Counted from the stretch's first letter, positions 56,265 to 64,000 are shown. The stretch is DNA of 64,000 bases from an uncultured Porphyromonadaceae bacterium (GCA_946410185.1 CAMJZI010000001.1:1-64000), one strand, 5' to 3'. The notes: generated by a model not told the origin, from the letters alone. Numbers and translations are program-made.

Positions 56265-57563
56265 TTATTCCAGTGCGCCGTGCTTGAGGTAGCCGTTGTA
56301 AAGGATGGTCTGGATGATACCGCGCAGGGCCAGGAAACTCAGGTAGGCGATCCACAAGCGGTTGTTGCCCCACCCGTCGGGCGTTATCCAATAGATCACA
56401 AAGAACAGCGACCAGGCAATTGAGGCCGAGATGAGCATGCCCATCGAGCGCGTCAGGCTGATGAACACGCCGTCCCACACAAAGGCTGCCATGCCTGCCG
56501 CAGGAATCAGCGCGCACCACACGCGGTAATCCATGGCGGCCTCGATGACGCTCTGCTGGTCGGTCAGCAGCCCGAAGGCTACGCGTGGGAACGAGTAAAC
56601 CAGGGTAAACACGGCGGCGACAGCCAGGCCCCACACAAACAGCAGCCTGATGCAACGGCGCATGCGCCCCATGTCGCCCATGCCATAGTACTTGCCCACG
56701 ACAGCCTCGCCAGCAAAGGCAATGCCGTCCATGAAGTGGCTGTAGAGGGTAAATAGTTGCAATATCAAGGCATTGACGGCAAGGATGAGGTCGCCGCTAC
56801 GCGCTCCAATCGAGACAAACGCCAGACTCACGGTCATCAGCAGGAAACTGCGCACAAAGATGTCGCGGCTCACCTTGAAGTAGCGGCCAGCACCCCTGAA
56901 CCGCCACACGCGCCTCCAGTCCAGCAGGCCGTTCAGCCGCGGGAACTTGCGCTGTACCGTCAGGGCGGCATAGAGCAGCCCCAGCCATTCACCCGCCAGC
57001 GTGCCCACGGCAATGCCCACAAAGCCCATCTTGAACAGATAGACACATACTAGACTGGCCGCAATGTTGAACACGTTGGTCATGATCGAGATCCACATGG
57101 CACTCTGCGAGTCCTGCATGCCCAGCAACCACCCCTTGAACGCCATCATCACCAGCACGGGCGGCACGCCCCAGATGCAGATGGTGAAATAGGTGATGGC
57201 CAGCGACGTGACGTCGGGCGAGGGACCGATGATCCACAGCAATAGCAGCCTGATGGGCCATTGCAGCACGATGATGATGGCCGAGACGAGCAGCGCCAGC
57301 GCGGTCGATTCGCCCAGCAGTTTGGCCGACTGCTTGAAGTCGCCGCTGCCATAGGTCTGCGCCGTCATACCCGACGTGCTCATGCGCAGGAACCCGAAGT
57401 TCCAGTACACCAGGTTGAACATCATCGCGCCCACCGCCACGGCACCGATGAACACCTTGTCGCCCAGATGACCGGCGATGGCGGTATCCACCAGTCCCAG
57501 CAGCGGCACTGTGATGTTGGCCACAATCGCCGGCAATGCAATCCTCAATATTTCCCTATTCAT
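56265..57563 (-). CDS. MATE-family efflux transporter
   Basis: The 432-residue inner-membrane protein has about 12 membrane segments and MATE signatures: IALPAIVANITVPLLGLVDTAIAGHLG at the N-terminus, VAVGAMMFNLVYWNFGFLRMSTSGMTAQTYG, and in the second half DGIAFAGEAVVGKYYG. This is the DinF-like branch, an ion-coupled exporter of cationic organic compounds. The ATG lies 5 bases after a TACCTTTG -7 element, predicting a leaderless mRNA. It is separated from deoC by a large nested palindrome. Confidence 0.92.
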   Translation of the reverse strand: MNREILRIALPAIVANITVPLLGLVDTAIAGHLGDKVFIGAVAVGAMMFNLVYWNFGFLRMSTSGMTAQTYGSGDFKQSAKLLGESTALALLVSAIIIVLQWPIRLLLLWIIGPSPDVTSLAITYFTICIWGVPPVLVMMAFKGWLLGMQDSQSAMWISIMTNVFNIAASLVCVYLFKMGFVGIAVGTLAGEWLGLLYAALTVQRKFPRLNGLLDWRRVWRFRGAGRYFKVSRDIFVRSFLLMTVSLAFVSIGARSGDLILAVNALILQLFTLYSHFMDGIAFAGEAVVGKYYGMGDMGRMRRCIRLLFVWGLAVAAVFTLVYSFPRVAFGLLTDQQSVIEAAMDYRVWCALIPAAGMAAFVWDGVFISLTRSMGMLISASIAWSLFFVIYWITPDGWGNNRLWIAYLSFLALRGIIQTILYNGYLKHGALE

Positions 57564-57568
57564 GCCTG

Positions 57569-57576
57569 CAAAGGTA
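57569..57576 (-). promoter_or_regulatory. -7 element immediately before the MATE gene
   Basis: TACCTTTG on the minus strand with 5 bases to the ATG. The -33 region falls inside the palindrome at 57584-57656. Confidence 0.55.
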
Positions 57577-57583
57577 CATTAAA

Positions 57584-57656
57584 CAACCGAATAATCTGAA
57601 TTTTCTGATTTTATCCTCGGCTGGACAAAATCAGTTTTTTTCAGATTATTCAGTTG
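57584..57656. repeat. Nested palindrome between deoC and the MATE gene
   Basis: Outer arms CAAC-n-GAATAATCTGAA and TTCAGATTATTC-n-GTTG, and inner arms CTGATTTT/AAAATCAG, form one long hairpin with a loop ATCCTCGGCTGGAC. It could terminate the deoC transcript and at the same time act as an operator over the -33 region of the MATE promoter. Confidence 0.8.
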
Positions 57657-57684
57657 CTGACTAATGCCTGTCGGCGTTTGGTTT

Positions 57685-58632
57685 TTAGAACGGTTTCTCG
57701 TCGGTGCCGGTAAAGGACTGGAACAGCGAGTTGGCCAGGCTGGAGGCTCCGATGCGGAAGTACTGGTTGTCGAGCCACTTCTCGCCCAGAACTTCCTTGA
57801 CGATGGTGTAATACTTCACGGCATCCTCGGTGGTGCGGATTCCGCCCGATGCCTTGAAGCCCACCATGCGGCCGTGCTGAACAAAGTATTCCTTGATGCA
57901 CTGGCACATCACATAGGCGGCCTCGAGCGACGCGCCGGGATAAACCTTGCCCGTCGAGGTCTTGATAAAGTCGCAACCCGAGTACATCGACAGGATGCTG
58001 GCGTTGCGGATGGCCTCGGCGCTCTTCAACAGGCCTGTTTCCAGGATGACCTTGAGGGGACGCTCGCCCACAACCTGCTTGAGCTCGGCGATTTCGTCAC
58101 ACAGTTCCTCGTAGGCCTCGTCCTTGAAGTAGCCCACGTTGAGCACGATGTCCACCTCGTCGGCACCGTCGGCAATGGCCAGGGCGGTCTCGGCAATCTT
58201 GGTCTCGATGTGGGCCTGGCTGGCGGGGAAGCTGGCGCTGCACACGGCCACGTCAACACCCGTCACCTCGAGCGTGCCGCGCACCACAGCGGCAAAGTTG
58301 CTATACACGCAGATGGCCGCCACATTCTTGAACTGGGGGTAGTTGTTGTCAAAGTCGTTGACCTTCTGGACAAAGCGGGCAACGCTGCGCTCGCTGTCGT
58401 CGGTGGCCAGGGTGGTCAGGTCCACGCAGTTCAGCAGGAACTGTTGCACCTCGGGCGTATTGTTCTCGGCGGCGTGCTTGTCGATGATTTCCTGCACGGC
58501 GGCGCTGATGGCAGCATCGTCGGTGCTGACGCTTGACTGGCTGATGGCGGTCATGTACTTGTCCATGGGCTTGTGGTCATGGTCATGATGTTCGCAGCCA
58601 CAGCCGCAGTGTTCGTGTTCGTGATTGCTCAT
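57685..58632 (-). CDS. deoC: Deoxyribose-phosphate aldolase with His/Cys-rich N-terminus
   Basis: The 315-residue TIM-barrel aldolase splits deoxyribose-5-phosphate into acetaldehyde and glyceraldehyde-3-phosphate in deoxynucleoside catabolism. Catalytic blocks include VAVCSASFPASQ, GADEVDIVLNVGYFKD and CDFIKTSTGK with the Schiff-base Lys. The first 21 residues (MSNHEHEHCGCGCEHHDHDHK) contain seven His and three Cys, a feature not part of the family and suggestive of metal binding. The coding region is followed by the palindrome at 57584-57656. The MazG-like gene lies 18 bases upstream on the same strand. Confidence 0.94.
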   Translation of the reverse strand: MSNHEHEHCGCGCEHHDHDHKPMDKYMTAISQSSVSTDDAAISAAVQEIIDKHAAENNTPEVQQFLLNCVDLTTLATDDSERSVARFVQKVNDFDNNYPQFKNVAAICVYSNFAAVVRGTLEVTGVDVAVCSASFPASQAHIETKIAETALAIADGADEVDIVLNVGYFKDEAYEELCDEIAELKQVVGERPLKVILETGLLKSAEAIRNASILSMYSGCDFIKTSTGKVYPGASLEAAYVMCQCIKEYFVQHGRMVGFKASGGIRTTEDAVKYYTIVKEVLGEKWLDNQYFRIGASSLANSLFQSFTGTDEKPF

Positions 58633-58650
58633 AATGATTTAATGATATTT

Positions 58651-58980
58651 TTATTGGTTAGTAAGTTTGTCGTTGTTGAGGTGTCTTGTGCTGTCGCGGC
58701 GGGTCTTCTTGGCAAAGTTGCGCTCCAGGGCCTCGTCCAGGTCGATGCCCGTCTGGTTGGCCAGGCACATCACCACCCACAGCACGTCGGCCAACTCGTC
58801 GGCCAGGTCCAGGTCGTCGCCTGGTTTGCTCGACTGGTCGCCGTAGCGGCGTGCGATCACGCGTGCCACCTCGCCCACTTCCTCGGTGAGCACGGCCATG
58901 TTGGTCAGCTCGCTGAAGTAGCGCACGCCATACTGTCTAATCCAAGCGTCAACCCGCGCTTGAGCTTCTTGTATTGTCAT
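58651..58980 (-). CDS. MazG-like nucleotide pyrophosphohydrolase
   Basis: The protein has 109 residues from ATG 58980 (MTIQEAQARVDAW). The track start at 59031 lies upstream of the -7 element and is rejected. The all-alpha NTP-PPase metal motif EEVGEVARVIAR with ELADVLWVVMCLAN (E-E-x-x-E ... E-x-x-D) is intact. It hydrolyses NTP or dNTP to the monophosphate. It is first in a unit with deoC, both acting on deoxynucleotide metabolism. The C-terminus is basic and polar (KKTRRDSTRHLNNDK). Confidence 0.9.
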   Translation of the reverse strand: MTIQEAQARVDAWIRQYGVRYFSELTNMAVLTEEVGEVARVIARRYGDQSSKPGDDLDLADELADVLWVVMCLANQTGIDLDEALERNFAKKTRRDSTRHLNNDKLTNQ

Positions 58981-58988
58981 AGTGATGG

Positions 58989-58996
58989 CAAAGGTA
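58989..58996 (-). promoter_or_regulatory. -7 element for mazG-like/deoC unit
   Basis: TACCTTTG on the minus strand with 8 bases to the ATG at 58980. Confidence 0.55.
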
Positions 58997-59277
58997 ATAC
59001 TTTTTAGTGAATAATCTTGTAGATGGGTCAAATTGCATCTTCAATCATCAAGGTAAAAGTCCTGATACTGACGGCCTGAGGACTGAAAATTTTATGCATT
59101 TTAAACTTTGGTGACGAGGTGCCGTGATTCTTGATCCCTCAAAAAGCACTAAAACACTGATAGACAATTTGTTTCCAAATTTTTCCCATCTTTGCCAAAA
59201 ATGATAAGAAAATTATTTTGCCTTGTCGATACTTTTGCTTTATTTTGCATTTTCTTTCATATTAACCCTCAATCTTC

Positions 59278-60591
59278 ATGAAATCTTTATTACATCTTCT
59301 GGGCTTCGACGAAGCAAAGCACAAGGTGAAGACCGAGCTTTTGGCAGGACTCACCACGTTTCTAACAATGAGTTACATTCTCGCCGTCAATCCACTCATC
59401 TTGGGTGAGACCGGCATGGACAAAGGAGCTGTGTTCACAGCTACCGTAGTCGCAGCAGCCATGGCCACTCTGGTCATGGCTTTTTATGCTCGTTTACCCT
59501 TTGCCCTGGCGTCGGGCATGGGACTGAATGCATTCTTTGCTTACACGCTGGTACTCGTCATGGGCTTCACATGGCAGCAGGCCCTCGCTGCCGTGCTTAT
59601 TGAAGGTATCGTGTTCATCCTGCTCACGGCTTTCAAGGTGCGCGAAGCCATCGTGAATGCCATTCCTGTGAACCTGCGCTACGCAATCTCGGTGGGAATT
59701 GGTTTGTTCATTGCATTTATCGGATTAAGGAATGGTGGCATTATCATCAAGAGTGATGCCACGGTAGCTACCCTGGCTCCCTGGACTGCCACATCGCTGC
59801 TTGCAGTGGGCGGTGTGGTCCTCGGTTGTGTGCTCATGGCCCTCAAGGTGCGCGGTGCCCTGTTCTACACCATCATTGCCATGACGTTGATTGGCATACC
59901 CATCGGGGTGACACAGATTCCCGAGGGGTTCTCGCTGCTCAGCCTTCCTGCCTCGATCGAGCCCGTGGCTTTCCAGTTAGACTTTTCTCGTTTCCTGAGC
60001 CTTGATATCGAATACTTGATTGTTGTGTTCACTCTGGTGTTCATGGACCTGTTCGACACCCTGGGCACCCTCATCGGTGCATCAACCAGTGCAGGCATGG
60101 TCGATAAGGACGGCCGCATACGCGGACTGAACCGTGCGCTCATGGCCGACGCCATCGGCACCACGGTGGGCGCCCTGGCTGGAACTTCTACCGTGACCAC
60201 CTATGTGGAGAGCACCACGGGCATTGCCGCTGGCGGACGCACGGGTCTCACCTCGTTCACGGTAGCCGTGCTGTTCCTCCTGGCCTTGTTCTTCTCGCCC
60301 TTCTTCTTGATGATTCCTGCTGCCGCCACGACAAGTGCGCTGGTGCTGGTGGGCGTGCTGATGATTCGCACGATTTCCAAGATCGACCTCACCGACATTA
60401 CCGAAGCTTTCCCCTGCTTCGTCACCATCCTGATGATGCCCTTCACGGCAAGCATTGCCGAGGGCATCGTGCTGGGTATGCTCAGCTATGTGCTGGTCAA
60501 GCTCTTAACCGGACGCCATCGCCAGGTGTCGGTGGCCATGTATGTGCTGGCTGTGTTCTTTGTGCTGAAGTATGTGGCACCGCTATTATAA
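59278..60591 (+). CDS. NCS2-family purine permease, AzgA/PbuG type
   Basis: The 437-residue inner-membrane transporter has about 12-14 membrane segments. It starts with FGFDEAKHKVKTELLAGLTTFLTMSYILAVNP and contains ASGMGLNAFFAYTLV and VFTLVFMDLFDTLGTLIGAS, the AzgA-branch signatures for adenine, guanine or hypoxanthine uptake by proton symport. The DUF5020 gene 51 bases downstream encodes a Tsx-like outer-membrane protein, giving an inner- plus outer-membrane purine route. A weak -7-like CATCTTTG lies about 83 bases upstream. Confidence 0.92.
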   Translation: MKSLLHLLGFDEAKHKVKTELLAGLTTFLTMSYILAVNPLILGETGMDKGAVFTATVVAAAMATLVMAFYARLPFALASGMGLNAFFAYTLVLVMGFTWQQALAAVLIEGIVFILLTAFKVREAIVNAIPVNLRYAISVGIGLFIAFIGLRNGGIIIKSDATVATLAPWTATSLLAVGGVVLGCVLMALKVRGALFYTIIAMTLIGIPIGVTQIPEGFSLLSLPASIEPVAFQLDFSRFLSLDIEYLIVVFTLVFMDLFDTLGTLIGASTSAGMVDKDGRIRGLNRALMADAIGTTVGALAGTSTVTTYVESTTGIAAGGRTGLTSFTVAVLFLLALFFSPFFLMIPAAATTSALVLVGVLMIRTISKIDLTDITEAFPCFVTILMMPFTASIAEGIVLGMLSYVLVKLLTGRHRQVSVAMYVLAVFFVLKYVAPLL

Positions 60592-60642
60592 TAATTGTAA
60601 ACCCGTATCCGTTAAAAACTTATATTAAATCACATCAACAAA

Positions 60643-61347
60643 ATGAAAAAGCAGATTCTCTTTGCCATGCTGGTGATCATGGGCATGGCTGTGCAGGCAC
60701 AGGACGTGCAGTTGCACTACGACTTTGGCCGCAACATCTATCCCAATGAGGAGGCCGGCCGCCAAAAGGTGACCATGACCATCGAACAGTTCAAGGCCGA
60801 CAAACTGGGCTCGTGGTTCTACTTTGTGGACATCGACTTCAGCCGCAAGTTCACCGAGGGTGCCTACACCGAGATCTCTCGCGAATTCAACCTGGGCAAG
60901 CAGGCGCCTGTCGCTGCCCACATCGAGTACAACGGCGGCCTTAACCGCTTTGGCAGCTTCCAGCAGGCCGCCCTGCTGGGTGCCGCATGGAACGGCCACT
61001 CGGCCGATTTCTCCAGGACCTGCTCGGTTCAACTCATGTACAAGCGCTACTTCAAGAGCTACGAGAACACCCGCGCCTATCACAGCTTCCAGCTGACAGG
61101 GGTTTGGGGACTGAACTTTGCCAAGGGCAAGGGCACGTTCTCGGGTTTCATCGACCTGTGGCGCGGCGAGAAGGCCAATGGCCACGGGCAGCTCGTGCTG
61201 CTCACCGAGCCCCAGCTGTGGTACAATGTGACACCGCACCTGAGCTTCGGCAGTGAGATTGAGATCAGCAACAACTTTATCTTTAACACTTACAATAGCA
61301 AGACGTTCTTTATCAATCCCACCCTGGCAGCTAAGTGGAATTTCTGA
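60643..61347 (+). CDS. DUF5020 outer-membrane barrel, Tsx-like nucleoside channel
   Basis: The 234-residue protein has a signal peptide (MKKQILFAMLVIMGMAVQA) and alternating-strand barrel sequence: VQLHYDFGRNIYPNE, GSWFYFVDIDFSRKFTEGAYTEISREFNLG, and a terminal FFINPTLAAKWNF with the aromatic C-terminal residue recognised by the BAM machinery. DUF5020 belongs to the Tsx-like nucleoside-specific channel group. Its location after a purine permease supports nucleobase or nucleoside import. It is likely co-transcribed with the permease. Confidence 0.86.
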   Translation: MKKQILFAMLVIMGMAVQAQDVQLHYDFGRNIYPNEEAGRQKVTMTIEQFKADKLGSWFYFVDIDFSRKFTEGAYTEISREFNLGKQAPVAAHIEYNGGLNRFGSFQQAALLGAAWNGHSADFSRTCSVQLMYKRYFKSYENTRAYHSFQLTGVWGLNFAKGKGTFSGFIDLWRGEKANGHGQLVLLTEPQLWYNVTPHLSFGSEIEISNNFIFNTYNSKTFFINPTLAAKWNF

Positions 61348-61432
61348 AATTCCCGGCCCAGGCTTCCTGGAGAGACGATCAAGAAGCGACCTCACACCCG
61401 CCGGCATGACCATTGCCGCAACGGGGCATGAA

Positions 61433-61478
61433 CACGAGGCGACCCCCGGCATCTGGCACGCATGGGGGTCGCCTCGTG
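61433..61478. terminator. Long GC-rich hairpin after DUF5020 gene
   Basis: CACGAGGCGACCCCC and GGGGGTCGCCTCGTG form a perfect 15-base stem with a 16-base loop. No T tract follows, so it may protect the 3' end or terminate by another mechanism. Confidence 0.65.
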
Positions 61479-61626
61479 CTATTGAGCTGGACAGGACTCT
61501 GAGGCGGCGAAGTGGCAAAAAATCAAAATATGTAATATTTTTGTCACTTTTTCTTTGTTATATCAAAAAAAATGTGTAAAATTGCGGCCAAATTGTAATG
61601 TTTTTTCAAAACTGCGATACACGATC

Positions 61627-61998
61627 ATGGATAGGAATTACAACCCTCAAGCCATTGCTAGGACGGTGAAGGTCGAGGACCTCTACGACTTTGACATCAC
61701 CATAGCACGCTTTATTTTGCCTCGACTCATGGTGTTCAAGGAGCATTGCGAACGAACGCCACGGGTGACGATGACTCATGAGGAGTGGAACGAGATCCTG
61801 GACAAGATGATTTATGCCTTTGACCGCATCGCCTGCCAAACCGAGGAGGATACGCCCGAGTACAAGGCCTATATCAAAGCCATCTGGAACAACGAGATGG
61901 ACCTTGTGGATCTCAAACGTGCCGCCAAGGCATCGCTCAAACCCATTGCCGACGGACTCTCGCTCTACCACAAGTACTACCGAAGCCTGTGGTGGTGA
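61627..61998 (+). CDS. Conserved-looking small hypothetical protein, 123 aa
   Basis: I cannot name a family. From ATG 61627 the protein reads MDRNYNPQAIARTVKVEDLYDFDITIARFILPRLMVFKEH; the track start is upstream in an AT-rich leader and is less likely. It is predicted all-helical and cytoplasmic, with an EEWNEILDKMIYAFDRIAC segment and no signal peptide. A similar DxxxFDxTIARFILPRL pattern is seen in some phage and Bacteroidetes hypotheticals, as far as I recall, but no function follows. It lies 280 bases after the DUF5020 gene. Confidence 0.6.
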   Translation: MDRNYNPQAIARTVKVEDLYDFDITIARFILPRLMVFKEHCERTPRVTMTHEEWNEILDKMIYAFDRIACQTEEDTPEYKAYIKAIWNNEMDLVDLKRAAKASLKPIADGLSLYHKYYRSLWW

Positions 61999-62069
61999 TG
62001 ACATGCGTCAAGATCCTGAAGCCTGCACACAGACAATTTATCGCTGATGTGTCCGTTATAATAGAGTAT

Positions 62070-62107
62070 TCAAGTTCCTGAAAGTGGACCAGCCACTTTG
62101 GGGACTT
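62070..62107. repeat. Stem-loop CAAGTTCC..AAAGTGG/CCACTTT..GGACTTG
   Basis: The perfect 7-base inner stem AAAGTGG/CCACTTT is extended by an 8-base outer stem with one G:U. It resembles the 50958-51012 element in its CAAGTT ... ACTTGAG ends. Confidence 0.6.
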
Positions 62108-62236
62108 GAGGTGTAGTGTTTAGAGCATCCTGGCGCTGTCGGCAAGAACAAACGGGAAGACGTCATTTATAACCGCTTAACCCGTTTAGCAAACCAGCAA
62201 CCGGCGAGACATCAAACCGATAATTGCAGACAAACG

Positions 62237-62956
62237 ATGAGACAAACGATACTGATTCTTTTAGCAATACTCATGCTCGCTCCTGCCGCCCTGCGCGCCC
62301 AGGAGGCCGAGTCGTTGTTCAACAGCTGGGGCGTGGGTTTCCAGGTGGGAGCCGGAGGCATGGTGCCCACAGGCTCGCTGAGCGACGACCTCAAGGGGTG
62401 CGCCCTGTTCACCGGCGGCATCAATGCCGAGTACCGGCACATGCGGCTCAAGGCCGATGTTGCCTATGGCCAGCCATCGTTCAAGAACGATAACCCCTAT
62501 GCCGTGGTCGACGGCCAGGGTCGCAACCTGCAGCTCAACGCCACGGCCAATCCCACCCTGCTGGGACTGGGACTGCAGCTGGGCTACACCGTGTGGCGCA
62601 AGGGCAGCCTATCGGTCACCCCGCTGGTGGGCCTGAGCTGGAGCCGCCTGTCGTGGGACCTGAACCACATCAAGTATGAGGAGGATGACGAGGGCCAGGA
62701 GCGCCCGTCGATCGAGGACGTGACCGGCACCCACGAGAACAATCTGGGCTGGATGGCGAGTGTGGACATCGACATCAAGCTGCATGGCAAGCTGGTGGAC
62801 AGCCCCGTGGGCGGCAACCAGGCCCATTACGCCTCGTCGGTGCGCGTCAGCCCGTTTGTCACCTATGCCAAGTACGGCCACCTCAGCCCATCGGTCAAGG
62901 GGGCCTGCATCGGCGCCACGGTCACCTATGCCGGTTTTCTGCGACTGTTCAAGTAA
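62237..62956 (+). CDS. Outer-membrane beta-barrel protein, function unknown
   Basis: The 239-residue protein has a Sec signal (MRQTILILLAILMLAPAALRAQ). The mature part alternates hydrophobic and polar residues in strands (WGVGFQVGAGGMVPTGSLS; TANPTLLGLGLQLGYTVWRKGSLSVTPLVGLSWSRLSWDL; VRVSPFVTYAKYG) as in the porin-like OmpW/PorT-type small barrels of Bacteroidetes. The C-terminus ends in FLRLFK rather than F. It is an isolated gene; no substrate is evident. Confidence 0.72.
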   Translation: MRQTILILLAILMLAPAALRAQEAESLFNSWGVGFQVGAGGMVPTGSLSDDLKGCALFTGGINAEYRHMRLKADVAYGQPSFKNDNPYAVVDGQGRNLQLNATANPTLLGLGLQLGYTVWRKGSLSVTPLVGLSWSRLSWDLNHIKYEEDDEGQERPSIEDVTGTHENNLGWMASVDIDIKLHGKLVDSPVGGNQAHYASSVRVSPFVTYAKYGHLSPSVKGACIGATVTYAGFLRLFK

Positions 62957-63019
62957 GGTGGGGCGTGGGCATAAAGACAATTTAACACACTAACCTTGCT
63001 GGGTATCATTTCTTTGTTC

Positions 63020-63027
63020 TACTTTTG
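63020..63027 (+). promoter_or_regulatory. -7 element for DUF4294 gene
   Basis: TACTTTTG with 11 bases to the ATG at 63039. Confidence 0.5.
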
Positions 63028-63038
63028 CTGTCATTATA

Positions 63039-63695
63039 ATGAAACGATTATTCCTCATATTGGCTATGGCCGTGCTGATGTCGGCTACCGCGGGCGCCAA
63101 GGCGCACGCCGCTCCCGCCGTCAACGACCCGCTCGACAACATCGAGTTGCCCTCGGTGCTGCAAAAGACCTTTGCCGGCTACTATCACTTCATCGAGCCC
63201 TCGACGGGCGACACGCTGGCGATGATCGTTTTCAACCCCATCACCATCTATCCGCGCGAGCGTTTCCGCAACAAGTCCGAGGAGAAACTCTACTGGAAGA
63301 CCGTGCGCGATGTCAAGAAGACCCTGCCCTATGCCAAGCTCATCAGCTCCACGCTGCTCGAGACCTATGAGTACATCGACACCTACCAGAACCAGAAGCA
63401 GAAACAGGCCTACCTCAAGCGCTTTGAAAAGGAACTCTTCAACCAGTACAAGCCCCAGATGAAGAAGATGACCAAGAGCCAGGGCAAAATGCTCATCAAG
63501 CTCATCAACCGCGAGACCAACCAGAGCAGCTACAGCATCGTCAAGGCGTTTTTGGGCACCTTCAGGGCCGGTTTCTGGCAGACCTTCAGCAAATTCTTCG
63601 GCGCGAGCCTCAAGGCCGGCTATCACCCCAACAAGGACAAGAAAGACGCCATGATCGAGCGCATCTGCGTCCGCATCGAGCAAGGCGCCCTGTAA
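63039..63695 (+). CDS. DUF4294-family exported protein
   Basis: The 218-residue protein has a signal peptide (MKRLFLILAMAVLMSATAGAKAHA). The core VFNPITIYPRERFRNKSEEKLYWKTVRDVKKTLPYAKLISSTLLETYEYI, KRFEKELFNQYKPQMKKMTKSQGKMLIKLINRETNQSSYSIVKAFLGTFRAGFWQTFSKFFGASLKAGY matches the DUF4294 pattern of Bacteroidetes, which is often encoded near envelope genes. It is expected in the periplasm; its function is unknown. Confidence 0.82.
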   Translation: MKRLFLILAMAVLMSATAGAKAHAAPAVNDPLDNIELPSVLQKTFAGYYHFIEPSTGDTLAMIVFNPITIYPRERFRNKSEEKLYWKTVRDVKKTLPYAKLISSTLLETYEYIDTYQNQKQKQAYLKRFEKELFNQYKPQMKKMTKSQGKMLIKLINRETNQSSYSIVKAFLGTFRAGFWQTFSKFFGASLKAGYHPNKDKKDAMIERICVRIEQGAL

Positions 63696-64000
63696 ACTCC
63701 CGTCCCCCCTTGCCAGACATACACAAGGTTTTCCCTGCTTTCCGCATCGGGACATGTGAGTCATGTGGATTGTGCTGGCGCACAAGAAATCAAAAAAAAT
63801 GATTCTTGCCATTTTTTACCGGGCAACAATCATAAATATTTGGTATTCTGCACGACATGCACTATCTTTGCCAGTGGAAACGGCGCGCCCCGATGCGAGC
63901 CGCTTCCAAGACATTGCGGTAAAAAATTAGCGTTGGCTATTATTCAAACGTTCAGAAACTTGCAGGTAGAAGAACATGTCTTTAGGATAATGGTAGCGCT
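63696..64000. other. Terminal non-coding stretch with an orphan promoter
   Basis: No ORF of note lies here. A TATCTTTG -7 element at 63863-63870 points to the right, so a transcript (gene or small RNA) probably begins at about 63876 and runs beyond the window. The word CAGAAACTTGCAG at about 63953 resembles the ends of the inverted repeat at 50958-51012. Confidence 0.4.
63863..63870 (+). promoter_or_regulatory. Orphan -7 element at right window edge
   Basis: TATCTTTG, perfect TAnnTTTG match, with no start codon closely downstream. Confidence 0.4.

Overview
This window looks like chromosomal DNA from a gut-type member of the order Bacteroidales, possibly Muribaculaceae or Prevotellaceae. The reasons are two SusC/SusD outer-membrane uptake pairs, a menF-D-B-C-E menaquinone operon, families largely confined to Bacteroidetes (DUF4923, DUF5020, DUF4294, GH3-like ligase, DUF2807/GIN lipoprotein), and many copies of the Bacteroidetes sigma -7 element TAnnTTTG directly upstream of genes. 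I see no insertion sequence, prophage, CRISPR array or rRNA. The assignment below order level is a guess.

Layout. 0-4 kb: two tandem uridine-kinase-like nucleoside kinases and an exported metallo-beta-lactamase-fold protein. 4-10 kb: a SusC/SusD operon whose SusC carries an extra coiled coil plus OmpA-like domain after the barrel. 10-13 kb: a glycosyltransferase and an NfeD/SPFH membrane pair. 13-19 kb: a housekeeping run (ybeY, mnmG, apt, uvrC, nadK) containing two parS (ParB-binding) sequences, one after mnmG and one inside uvrC. 19-25.6 kb: a second glycosyltransferase, two small exported proteins, a GH3-like ligase and an LtaS-like sulfatase-fold enzyme. 25.6-38.8 kb, all on the minus strand: tRNA-Leu, an Ig-like lipoprotein, menFDBCE, rdgB, leuS, gpx and nadA. 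38.8-39.3 kb: an AT-rich, gene-free, divergent interval with DnaA-box-like words. 39.3-46 kb: an rRNA/tRNA methyltransferase, a second SusC/SusD operon and a GIN-domain lipoprotein. 46-51 kb: superoxide dismutase with a secreted NlpC/P60-like protein, a HAD phosphatase, and an orphan histidine kinase coupled to an MBL hydrolase. 51-56 kb: tandem M6-family secreted proteases ending in dockerin-like repeats. 56-64 kb: a MATE pump, deoC with a His/Cys-rich tail, a MazG-like pyrophosphohydrolase, an AzgA-type purine permease with a Tsx-like DUF5020 outer-membrane protein, and several small envelope proteins.

Functional themes are nucleoside and purine salvage (two kinases, apt, deoC, purine permease, Tsx-like porin, nucleotide-pool cleaners RdgB and MazG), anaerobic respiration (menaquinone), oxygen defence (SOD, Gpx) and envelope or nutrient-acquisition functions. 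The parS pair next to mnmG suggests the window is origin-proximal. The most unusual items are the SusC-OmpA fusion, the parS pair, the tandem dockerin-bearing proteases, the His-rich DeoC and the recurrent -7 element placed 5-8 nt before start codons, which predicts leaderless or nearly leaderless mRNAs. All calls come from reading the sequence; no database search was run.
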